Assembly: GCA_022414725.1 (NCBI GenBank)
Contig: CM039464.1
Coordinates: forward strand, 18,009,654 to 18,073,653
DNA from: Microglena sp. YARC
Taxonomy: Eukaryota > Chlorophyta > Chlorophyceae > Chlamydomonadales > Chlamydomonadaceae
Direction: 5' to 3'
DNA: 64,000 nt
The translations under genes and the position numbers were made by a program. Below are positions 36,251 through 43,447 of this stretch, piece by piece. The first letter of the stretch is position 1; every line of letters starts with the position of its first letter. The notes under the pieces were generated by a model that was not told the DNA's origin, ran no database searches, and saw only the letters and a program-made list of their open reading frames with translations.

Positions 36251-36981
36251 CTCAGCGGGCAGTTATTTAACACCTTGGGATCGGCTCCATATTTGAGTAG
36301 CAGCTTAGCGAGCTCGACGTCGCCATTTTGTGCCGCCCATTGAAGAGGGCTGTCTCGATCGACGTGTGCGCTGACGCCTTTATCTAGCAAGAACTCTGCG
36401 ATCTTGAAGTGACCATTCTGGCATGCTAGCAGTAATGCCACCCCTCCTATGCGACCGATTACGTCCTTCTCCGTATTGTCCATGGAGGACGACGACGACC
36501 GGATGATTGTGCAGAAGAGTTCTATGTCGCCCGCCTCTACAGACGCCAGCATCATTGAGTCGTCTTCCCCCCTGACAGTGTTTCCTTCTCCATTGTGTCT
36601 GGTATGGTGCGGTACAGCGTCTTGCATCAGCACAGCCGCTTGAAGCTGGTTCGAGAGTTGTTGTTGTTGCTCTTGTTTCGCGTGGAACGTCGAGATTTCC
36701 GACTCTAGGGTGAGTATGCGACATTGTAACAACGTGTTCTCGGAGTAGAGTGCAGATATCGTCTCCTGCTGTTGCTTCACCGTGATAGTGAGACATTCGG
36801 AGTAGACGTTCGGGTCATTCATAGAAATATCTTCAGCTGTGTCGCAATGCTTAATATCGATTTCGTCCCCTGCTGAACTAGTAGTCCCTTGGCTGTTGCT
36901 GAAGGTAAAGATATCATTGTCGACGCCACTTACAGGGGTGTACTTGTGCATTTGTGCACTTACAGGGGTGTACTTTTGCAT
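36163..36981 (-). CDS. Ankyrin-repeat protein with coiled coil, C-terminally truncated
   Basis: ATG at 36981, 272 codons. Residues about 1-60 are polar. About 65-115 are Gln/Glu-rich with heptad-like Leu spacing, a likely coiled coil (KQQQETISALYSENTLLQCR). Ankyrin repeats follow: ALLLACQNGHFKIAEFLLDK and PLQWAAQNGDVELAKLLLKY, then GADPK. After NNCPLR, at about 36260, the frame continues as the complement of the metacaspase fragment, so the last 30 or so residues are probably not native. The repeats bind protein partners. They differ in sequence from the 37-residue repeats at 40-46 kb. Confidence 0.7.
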   Translation of the reverse strand: MQKYTPVSAQMHKYTPVSGVDNDIFTFSNSQGTTSSAGDEIDIKHCDTAEDISMNDPNVYSECLTITVKQQQETISALYSENTLLQCRILTLESEISTFHAKQEQQQQLSNQLQAAVLMQDAVPHHTRHNGEGNTVRGEDDSMMLASVEAGDIELFCTIIRSSSSSMDNTEKDVIGRIGGVALLLACQNGHFKIAEFLLDKGVSAHVDRDSPLQWAAQNGDVELAKLLLKYGADPKVLNNCPLRRKIDCRVSSMADAVVAAAPIRTSHLNLC

Positions 36982-37051
36982 TTCAGTTTTTTGTATGACT
37001 TTGTGTCTTTACACTCATACACGATTCCGTCGTTTTTTATCCTTGGACAAG

Positions 37052-37215
37052 ATCCTGCCTCCCGGCGGATTTTTTGAAATTTCTACTCAGAATTTAGAGA
37101 CTCCGGAACGACTCGCTAGATACAGTCAACGGAATACTAAAATGAAACCGCTTCGTGTAAGAGAATATCGTGGTTCTTTTTTAGATCACGTCTCTCCATC
37201 CTGCAGACTCCGTAT
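37052..37215 (+). repeat. MITE half plus dispersed repeat
   Basis: Bases 37052-37118 match the left half of the MITE family (CCTGCCTCCCGGCGGATTTT, then TTTAGAGACTCCGGAACGAC), lacking the outermost bases. Bases 37119-37215 match the dispersed repeat at 26196-26385. The repeat reaches to within a few bases of the stop codon of the eIF4E gene. Confidence 0.7.
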
Positions 37216-37218
37216 GTT

Positions 37219-37821
37219 TCATTTTACTTCTCCGCCGACTGTAGAGCTGCATTGCGTTTCTCTTGCATTGTTGTTTTTGATGTTGTCTGCGTTTGCAGAG
37301 CAGTGTAGGTCTCCTGTGTACGTGGCAGGGATGGTCGCGTCCGAAATGGTAGTGAGCAGTCCTGGTTGTCGCATCCAGATCTTTATGATACAGAATGATC
37401 GCTTGGGGCTGATGGATATGCCGTTGACTGAGTTCGCTAGCGACGCGTCCTTCAAAAACGTCTCGCCTAGCACACTACACATGATGTCCTCCCAATCCTG
37501 GGTCACGCCGTCCTTCAGGATTTTCATCGACACCGTGGTTCCGCCGATGTTGAGTGGATCGTCCCAACACGGGAACACGTGTTCGCGCATCACAAAGAAC
37601 ATGCCGTTCTGTACGTCCTCACGCATGATGTCGATGTACGCGAGGACCTCCTCGGCGGTGCTTATGTTCCCCAACCGGACGTAGCTATCGTACGTCCAGT
37701 CATGGTCTTGAGGGTTGTGGAAGTATACCGTCCATATATCATTCAGGAACAATGGAGAAGCCTCCTCCCTAGAAGCTTGGTCCACTGGGTAACCGCCTTG
37801 ATTATCGTCAGATGTTGACAT
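37219..37821 (-). CDS. eIF4E: eIF4E-like cap-binding translation factor
   Basis: Intact 200-codon frame from ATG 37821. The eIF4E fold signature begins at about residue 26: FLNDIWTVYFHNPQDHDW, then YVRLGNISTAEEVLAYID, the TVE-type helix, with MFFVMREHVFPCWDDPLNIG at about 74-93, where Trp and Glu/Asp normally clamp the m7G cap. GTTVSMKI follows, and later GISISPKRSFCIIKIW. Family knowledge: the protein binds the mRNA 5' cap and recruits ribosomes through eIF4G; giant viruses of algae and amoebae carry their own copies. A viral copy could favour viral mRNAs. The last 30 residues are low complexity, and the stop lies in a dispersed repeat, so the tail may have been altered. It shares a 116-bp divergent promoter region with the glycosyltransferase-like ORF at 37938. 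Confidence 0.87.
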   Translation of the reverse strand: MSTSDDNQGGYPVDQASREEASPLFLNDIWTVYFHNPQDHDWTYDSYVRLGNISTAEEVLAYIDIMREDVQNGMFFVMREHVFPCWDDPLNIGGTTVSMKILKDGVTQDWEDIMCSVLGETFLKDASLANSVNGISISPKRSFCIIKIWMRQPGLLTTISDATIPATYTGDLHCSANADNIKNNNARETQCSSTVGGEVK

Positions 37822-37937
37822 ATTCTTATTGCAATACTCATTTTATTGAGTGATTCAGTCTTTACACTCTTCTCTTCTGGGACCCCCAAAAATACAATGT
37901 AAGGAATTTGCAATAATTAATAAAAAGTAATGAGAGA
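37822..37937. promoter_or_regulatory. Divergent intergenic promoter region (eIF4E / glycosyltransferase)
   Basis: 116 bases separate two divergently transcribed intact starts. On the plus side, the AT-rich AATAATTAATAAAAAG at about 37911-37927 lies just before the ATG at 37938. No specific operator is recognisable. Confidence 0.4.
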
Positions 37938-38810
37938 ATGTCAACCTTGCCCGGAGAAGACTTCGGCCGCTCCTTGTGGTGCACGATCGTTTCGTATTGC
38001 AGCCAGGAGCGTGAGTACATCGAGTCCTTGTTAGTGAATGCGGTCAAATACAGCGATTTTGTAGTGGTAAGCATTGGGGAGCGTTTGTACTCTGGACAGC
38101 TTGAGTCTGTTGAGGAGCTCTCCTACATTGCAAAAGTGTGTGCGCGTGTGGGTGCCTCCAGCGGGAAGTCTGTGCTTACTGTAAAGTACCCTGTGTCCGA
38201 CGCCGACCTCCTCAACCCGTACGTATTGCATAACCTGGCTAGGCAGACGGCTTTCCACGAGGCGCGCTCTTACACGGGGTACCGGCCGTTTTGGGCATTC
38301 CTCTTGGACGCGGACGAGGTTCCCGACGGCGACGCCTTGCGAGCATGGTCGAGCACCCATCGCGATAAGATCGAACATGACGGGTCCAATGTGATGTACA
38401 AGATGGGGAACTATTGGGCGTTCATGCACCCGTGTCTGGTCTCTATGCTGCTGCAGGACTCTATTGTTTTGGTGCATTCGAATGTGTTAGGATCGCCCCG
38501 CGCACTGACGCACAAGAGGGAGCGCGATGGCATCGCGGATGCCATAATATCTGGTGGTGGGGGGATGGTAGTGCGTCGCAACGTGCTTTCGGACGGGATC
38601 AAAGGTGGTCCTCTTCCATCAACACTCTCATCTTGTAACGGACAGGCCATGTTTTGGCATTACTCGTGGGTGCGTACGTCCAACGCATTTTCTAGTATCG
38701 TTGGTCTGCGCGATGGCCTGCTCGGAAAGGTGAGAAACTGGGGACACTCCGTAGATCGTGATCGCGTACGACGACACAACTGGATCGCTTGCATCGCACT
38801 TCGTTTCTGA
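37938..38810 (+). CDS. Glycosyltransferase-like protein (DxD motif)
   Basis: ATG at 37938, 290 codons. The fold looks like a GT-A enzyme: an N-terminal alpha/beta start (CTIVSYCSQEREYIESLLVN), then the acidic metal-binding box FWAFLLDADEVPDGDALRAW at about residues 117-136, then YKMGNYWAFMHP and FWHYSWVRT, where catalytic or acceptor residues usually lie. The donor and acceptor cannot be predicted. The last 20 residues, after NWGHSVDRD, overlap the next ORF in another frame and may be an artefact of a one-base shift that would otherwise join the two. A likely role is glycosylation of virion or host components. Confidence 0.7.
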   Translation: MSTLPGEDFGRSLWCTIVSYCSQEREYIESLLVNAVKYSDFVVVSIGERLYSGQLESVEELSYIAKVCARVGASSGKSVLTVKYPVSDADLLNPYVLHNLARQTAFHEARSYTGYRPFWAFLLDADEVPDGDALRAWSSTHRDKIEHDGSNVMYKMGNYWAFMHPCLVSMLLQDSIVLVHSNVLGSPRALTHKRERDGIADAIISGGGGMVVRRNVLSDGIKGGPLPSTLSSCNGQAMFWHYSWVRTSNAFSSIVGLRDGLLGKVRNWGHSVDRDRVRRHNWIACIALRF

Positions 38811-39396
38811 CATCTTGAAGGATCATGAAGGGTATGACAAAGGCAAGGTGTCCACATCGGTCGCGCGTGGGGGGGACGACGCCTCGGCGTTGCGCAACTT
38901 GTTCGCTTTGATCGAGAGGCACGTGAAGGAGGGTCGAGTATTACCGAACGATGTCGTATACTTGCTCGAGGACGACTACGCGCATCGAGAGGGATGGGTA
39001 GGCGCGCTCCTCGAAGGATTCGACGTGCTCGGTGACACGCCGGGCTACGTCACATTGTACGATCACCCCGACAAGTACAATTTGCCGATGTACCGAGATC
39101 TTCAAAGCTGTGTGTTACACAGTAAGTCGTTGCACTGGCGTACGACCCCCTCGACAACGAACACGTTCGCTTGTCTCGCGGGCACGTTGATGAGTCACTT
39201 GCCTCTGCAACTGCGTTTCTGTTCTCTCCCGGGTCCCGCTGACGATCACGGAAAGTTCTTGGCGCTCATGAAAGAGAAGCATGCGCCTCTCATCTCGGCG
39301 ATCCCTGCTTTCGCTACGCACGTGGAGAGCAATATGTTGTCCCCCACGGTTTCCGAGACTGCGTGGGAATCCTTCTGCGGGTTCAAAATTAAGTAG
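38758..39396 (+). CDS. Second glycosyltransferase-like domain or gene
   Basis: 212 codons, overlapping the previous ORF by 53 bases. The start would be GTG at 38758, preceded two codons earlier by a stop; no upstream ATG is available. It begins IAYDDTTGSLASHFVSDIL. Its centre is VVYLLEDDYAHREGWVGALL, followed by GYVTLYDHPDKYNLPMY, WRTTPSTTNTFACLAGTL, and PAFATHVESNMLSP near the end. The EDD and YDHPDKY motifs are typical of a GT-A-like family found in bacteria and giant viruses. The missing ATG and the overlap suggest it was the second half of one bifunctional protein split by a frameshift. A non-ATG start is the alternative. Confidence 0.65.
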   Translation: MIAYDDTTGSLASHFVSDILKDHEGYDKGKVSTSVARGGDDASALRNLFALIERHVKEGRVLPNDVVYLLEDDYAHREGWVGALLEGFDVLGDTPGYVTLYDHPDKYNLPMYRDLQSCVLHSKSLHWRTTPSTTNTFACLAGTLMSHLPLQLRFCSLPGPADDHGKFLALMKEKHAPLISAIPAFATHVESNMLSPTVSETAWESFCGFKIK

Positions 39397-39557
39397 AGAG
39401 CCGTCACGTTGCCAAAAAGCAAGGTTCGATTATAATGTTCGCGAGAGTGTCCATTGAAGGACCAGCCGCACTTTAGAGATCGCTTCTTCCCCGGTACCGT
39501 GGCCCAAAATAACTGCGGTACAGTGTTCAACTGCGGTACAGTGTTCAACTGAAAGTG

Positions 39558-39568
39558 TATATAAATAA
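39558..39568 (+). promoter_or_regulatory. TATA-like box before the 39608 ORF
   Basis: TATATAAATAA lies 39 bases before ATG 39608. Immediately upstream, AACTGCGGTACAGTGTTC is repeated twice in tandem (about 39510-39548), a possible regulator site. Confidence 0.4.
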
Positions 39569-39607
39569 TTTGTGACATTCCCGGCCACAACACGTTTTAC
39601 TGTAACA

Positions 39608-39856
39608 ATGGGTATCACGAGGTACTCAATTCGCCAAACTGTATCGATGAAGCGCAAAGTAAATGATATGCGTTCTCCTGCAAAATCCCTTTGCGACATG
39701 CACAAGAGTGAAGTTCTTCATCTAGATCAAACCACACCCCATCGCAAGCGCATGATGTTCTCGCTTAATACTTCGACTTTGGTGGCTGTTTACAGCACTC
39801 AATATATCCCCCACCGTTTGTACGCGATGAACTCCATGATGATCGATGGGAAATAA
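39608..39856 (+). CDS. Small hypothetical basic protein
   Basis: ATG at 39608, 82 codons, with a good TATA-like box upstream. The product is Lys-, Arg-, Ser- and Met-rich without recognisable domain or membrane segment. The stop codon lies at the edge of a half MITE, so the native C-terminus might have been replaced. Confidence 0.4.
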   Translation: MGITRYSIRQTVSMKRKVNDMRSPAKSLCDMHKSEVLHLDQTTPHRKRMMFSLNTSTLVAVYSTQYIPHRLYAMNSMMIDGK

Positions 39857-39957
39857 CGACTCACTCGCCAACCAGATATTTAGCTCTCCGCGGAATTGCG
39901 ATTCCGACCAGACCAGGCTCCGATACCAGTCAAAATACCTCCGGGAGGCAGGAACAA
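39857..39957 (+). repeat. MITE right half
   Basis: It matches bases about 43018-43122 of the complete MITE copy at 42956-43122 (GACTCACTCGCCAACCAG, AATTGCGATTCCGACCAGAC, CCTCCGGGAGGCAGGAACAA). The left half is missing. Confidence 0.7.
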
Positions 39958-40282
39958 ATGTACTGGTGCAAATTGTCTTTCTTACTTACATTAAGGAATT
40001 CAAGTTTCATCAAGTTTTGTAACCTATATTGTCAATACAACAGATATTGTCTTCAGGAGATTGACACAAGACATTCAAGGACTGTAAAGACATAGAAGTT
40101 ACATCTTCAAAGTAGCCTGAAAAGTCAAAGTGCTGGCTCACATCGTGCGAATCAATAATCATTTTCAAAGAGTTCCTGCCTCAGAATCAAATATTTATGC
40201 TACATCTGGAATTATTGGAACACGCAGCGAGCAAACTGAACACATTTCTGAAAAGTTTGAGGAGTGTGGATAAATACTTGCT

Positions 40283-42796
40283 CTACGGTGGCAAGACCCA
40301 GCTGCTGTCAAGATTCACAATGGCCCTGTACTCGGGGCCAGCCGCCTCTGGATCCATCAAAAGCAAGCAGACATCGGTGTGACCGGCCTTCGCAGCCTCA
40401 CGCAAGGCCCAGCTGTTGACAGAGTTCGCCCGGGCCCTAAACTCAATTCCAGCCACATCTGGATCCATGAGCAGCTTGCAGACATCTGCGTGACCGGACT
40501 TCGCAGCCTCACGCAAGGCCCAGCTGTTGATAGAGTTCGCCAGGGCCCTGAACTCAATTCCAGCCACCGCTGGATCCATCAAAAGCAAGCAGACATCGGT
40601 GTGACCGGCCTTCGCAGCCGTCCCCAAGGCCCTGCTGTCGCTAGAGTTCGCCCGGGCCCTATACTTAAGTCCAGCCACATCTGGATCCATGAGCAGCTTG
40701 CATACATCTGCGTGACCTTCTTTGGCAGCCGACCCCAAGGCCCTGCTGTCGAAAGTGTTCGCCCTGGCCCTGTACTTGAGTCCAGCCACCTCTGGATCCA
40801 TGAGCAGCTTGCATACATCTGCGTAACCTTCCTTTGCAGCCTCACGCAATGCCCAGCTGTCGCTAGCGTTCGCCCGGGCCCTGAACTCAAGTCCAGCCAC
40901 CTCTGTATCCATCAGCAGCTTGCAGACATCTGCGTGACCTTCTTTGGCAGCCACCCACAAAGCCCTGCTGTCTCTAGAGTTCGCCCGGGCCCTGAACTCA
41001 ATTCCAGCCACCTCTGGATCCATCAGCAGCTTGCAGACATCTGCGTGACCTGCCTTGGAAGCCGCCCTCAAGGCCATGCTGTTCATATGGTTCGCCCTGG
41101 CCCTGTACTTGAGTCCGGCCACTGCTGGATCCATCAGCAGCTTGCAGACATCTGCGTGGCCTTCTTTGGCAGCCGCCCACAATGCCCAGCTGTCGCTAGA
41201 GTTCGCCCTGGCCCTGAACTCAAGTCCAGCCACCTCTGGATCCATGAGCAGCTTGCATACATCTGAGTGGCCTGCATTGGCCGCCGACCCCAAGGCCCTG
41301 CTGTCGCTAGAATTCGCCCGGGCTCTGAACTCAAGTCCAGCCACCGCTGGATCCATCAGCAGATTGCAGACATCTGCGTGACCTTCCTTGGCAGCCTCAC
41401 GCAAGGCCCAGTTGTCGCTAGAGTTCGCCAGGGCCCTGAACTCAAGTCCAGCCACCGCTGGATCCACCAGCAGCTTGCAGACATCTGCGTGGCCTTCCTT
41501 GGCAGCCAGCCACAATGCCAAGCTGTCGCTAGAGTTCGCCCGGGCCCTGAACTCAATTCCAGCCACCGCTGGATCCATCAGCAGCACGCAGACATCTGCG
41601 TGACCTGCCTTGGCAGCAGCCCCCAAGGCCCGGCTGTCGATAGAGTTCGCCCGGGCCCTGTACTCAAGTCCAGCCACATCTGGATCCATCAGCAGCTTGC
41701 ATACATCTGCGTGACCTCCATTGGCAGCCGCCCACAATGCCCAGCAGGCTCTAGAGTTCGCCAAGGCCCTGAACTCAATTCCAGCCACCGCTGGATCCAT
41801 CAGCAGCTTGCAGACATCTGCGTGACCTTCCTTTGCAGCCACCCACAATGCCCTGCTAGAGCTTGCCAGGGCCCTGAACTCAATTCCAGCCACCTCTGGA
41901 TCCATGAGCAGCTTGCAGACATATGCGTGACCTTCATAGGCAGCCGCCCACAAGGCCCTGCTGTCGATAGAGTTCGCCCGGGACCTGAACTCAAGTCCAG
42001 CCACCTCTGGATCCATCAGCAGCTTGCAGACATCTGTGTGACCTTCCTGTGCAGCCGCCCACAAGGCCCAGCTCTTGACAGAGTTCGCCTGGGCCCTGAA
42101 CTCAAGTCCAGCCACCTCTGGATCCATTAGCAGCTTGCAGACATCTGCGTGACCTGCCCTGGCAGCCCAACGCAAGGCCCAGCTGTCGCTAGAGTTCGCC
42201 CTGGCCCTGTACTCAAGTCCAGCCACCGCTGGATCCATGAGCAGCTTGCAGACATCTGCGTGACCTTCATATGCAGCCGCCCCCAATGCCCTGCTGTTTC
42301 TAGAGTTTGCCCGGGCCCTGAACTCAAGTCCAGCCACCTCTGGATCCATGAGCAGCTTGCAGACATCTGCGTGACCTGCCTTGGCCGCCGCCCACAAGGC
42401 CATGCTATTGATATGGTTCGCCCTTGCCCTGTACTCAAGTCCAGCCACCGCTGGATCCATCAGCAGCTTGCAGACATCTGCGTGACCTTCCTTGGCAGAC
42501 ACATAGAGAAGTTTGTTTTCATTTTGGTTCGCCCTCAATTGTAGTCCCCCCTTAACCTGTACAAGAGGATTGGACACCAAGCATACTTCTAGAAGGTCGG
42601 CGCGACCCCCTTTCGCCATCATCTCTCCAACTCGCTGTGGTGGTTGGATCAGTCCGGTAAGGGGCCATCCAGAAAATCTGTTGTGCAGAGTTTTACACAC
42701 TAATACAATCTTTGGGTTGGAAGAGAATAGGGCAATACGATCAAGAATGTCATGGGGAAACGTTAGGAATAACGATGATCGCGTGTGCGACTGCAT
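40283..42796 (-). CDS. Large ankyrin-repeat protein with N-terminal F-box-like head
   Basis: The start is ATG 42796 (MQSHTRSS), conserved with the paralogue and placed 35 bases after an AT-rich promoter-like element; the frame is open further upstream but that part is repetitive. 837 codons. Residues about 10-45 (FPHDILDRIALFSSNPKIVL, VCKTLHNRF) resemble an F-box. Then come 20 near-identical 37-residue repeats of the form ADVCKLLMDPEVAGLEFRAR followed by ANSSDSWALWAAAKEGH, an ankyrin-type helix pair (AL..AA..GH.DVC.LL). The unit is 111 bp at DNA level and highly conserved even at synonymous sites. Giant-virus and poxvirus ankyrin/F-box proteins act as substrate adaptors for host ubiquitin ligases; that role is inferred. 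Open antisense frames are by-products of the repeat. Confidence 0.85.
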   Translation of the reverse strand: MQSHTRSSLFLTFPHDILDRIALFSSNPKIVLVCKTLHNRFSGWPLTGLIQPPQRVGEMMAKGGRADLLEVCLVSNPLVQVKGGLQLRANQNENKLLYVSAKEGHADVCKLLMDPAVAGLEYRARANHINSMALWAAAKAGHADVCKLLMDPEVAGLEFRARANSRNSRALGAAAYEGHADVCKLLMDPAVAGLEYRARANSSDSWALRWAARAGHADVCKLLMDPEVAGLEFRAQANSVKSWALWAAAQEGHTDVCKLLMDPEVAGLEFRSRANSIDSRALWAAAYEGHAYVCKLLMDPEVAGIEFRALASSSRALWVAAKEGHADVCKLLMDPAVAGIEFRALANSRACWALWAAANGGHADVCKLLMDPDVAGLEYRARANSIDSRALGAAAKAGHADVCVLLMDPAVAGIEFRARANSSDSLALWLAAKEGHADVCKLLVDPAVAGLEFRALANSSDNWALREAAKEGHADVCNLLMDPAVAGLEFRARANSSDSRALGSAANAGHSDVCKLLMDPEVAGLEFRARANSSDSWALWAAAKEGHADVCKLLMDPAVAGLKYRARANHMNSMALRAASKAGHADVCKLLMDPEVAGIEFRARANSRDSRALWVAAKEGHADVCKLLMDTEVAGLEFRARANASDSWALREAAKEGYADVCKLLMDPEVAGLKYRARANTFDSRALGSAAKEGHADVCKLLMDPDVAGLKYRARANSSDSRALGTAAKAGHTDVCLLLMDPAVAGIEFRALANSINSWALREAAKSGHADVCKLLMDPDVAGIEFRARANSVNSWALREAAKAGHTDVCLLLMDPEAAGPEYRAIVNLDSSWVLPP

Positions 42797-42830
42797 GTTC
42801 GATGTATATGTATGCAAAAGCGCACAGGAT

Positions 42831-42843
42831 GGTATAAATAAAT
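42831..42843 (-). promoter_or_regulatory. AT-rich promoter-like element of the ankyrin gene
   Basis: On the minus strand TATTTATTTATAC lies 35-47 bases before ATG 42796. It is conserved at the paralogue (45784-45795), with flanking bases also conserved, so shared ancestry rather than selection may explain it. Confidence 0.4.
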
Positions 42844-42955
42844 ACTGAGTTGGAATAACCCTAAACCCTATAAACCCTATAAACCCTGGGTTGCACTTTC
42901 CTGGCATGCAAGCGGCAAGCGGCACTTGCCTAGCGGTATCTGCAAGCGGTATAGA

Positions 42956-43122
42956 ATGGGTGTTCCTGCATCCCGGCGATTATTTCGAATTTTCAAAGAA
43001 GAAGTTAGATCCGTACGAATGACTCACTCGCCAACCAGAGATTTAGCTCTCCGAGGAATTGCGATTCCGACCAGACCAGGCTCCGAAACCAGTCAAAATC
43101 CCTCCGGGAGGCAGGAACAAAT
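42956..43122 (+). mobile_element. Complete MITE, 167 bp, diverged termini
   Basis: The element starts ATGGGTGTTCCTGCATCCCG and ends CCTCCGGGAGGCAGGAACAA, the same length as the copy at 32511-32676 with a related interior (TTTAGCTCTCCGAGGAATTG versus TTTAGAGCCTCC in the other copies). The right terminus has lost the CGCCC word, so this is an older copy or a subfamily. Confidence 0.7.
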
Positions 43123-43447
43123 GTACTGGTGCAAATTGTCTTTCTTTCTTACATTAAGGAATTCAAGTTTCATCAAGTTTTGTAACCGATCTTGTCAATT
43201 CAGGAGATTGACACAACACATTCAAGGACTGTAAAGACACAGAAGTTAGTTACATCTTCAAAGTAGCCTGAAAAGTCAAAGTGCTGGCTCACATCGTGCG
43301 CATCAATAATAATTTTCAAAGAGTTCATGCCTCAGAATCAAATATTTCTGCTACATCTGGAATTATTGGGCACATGCAGCGATATTTTCGCTTGAGCAAA
43401 CTGAACACATTTCTGAAAAGTTTGAGGAGAGTGGATAAATACTTGCT

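Larger units (their letters stand above)
39958..42950. repeat. Tandem segmental duplication, copy 1
   Basis: The stretch from 39958 through the ankyrin gene to its upstream region matches 43123-46012 in order. The 3' flanks (39958-40282 and 43123-43447) are nearly identical. The internal number of repeat units differs (20 versus 18). Confidence 0.8.
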
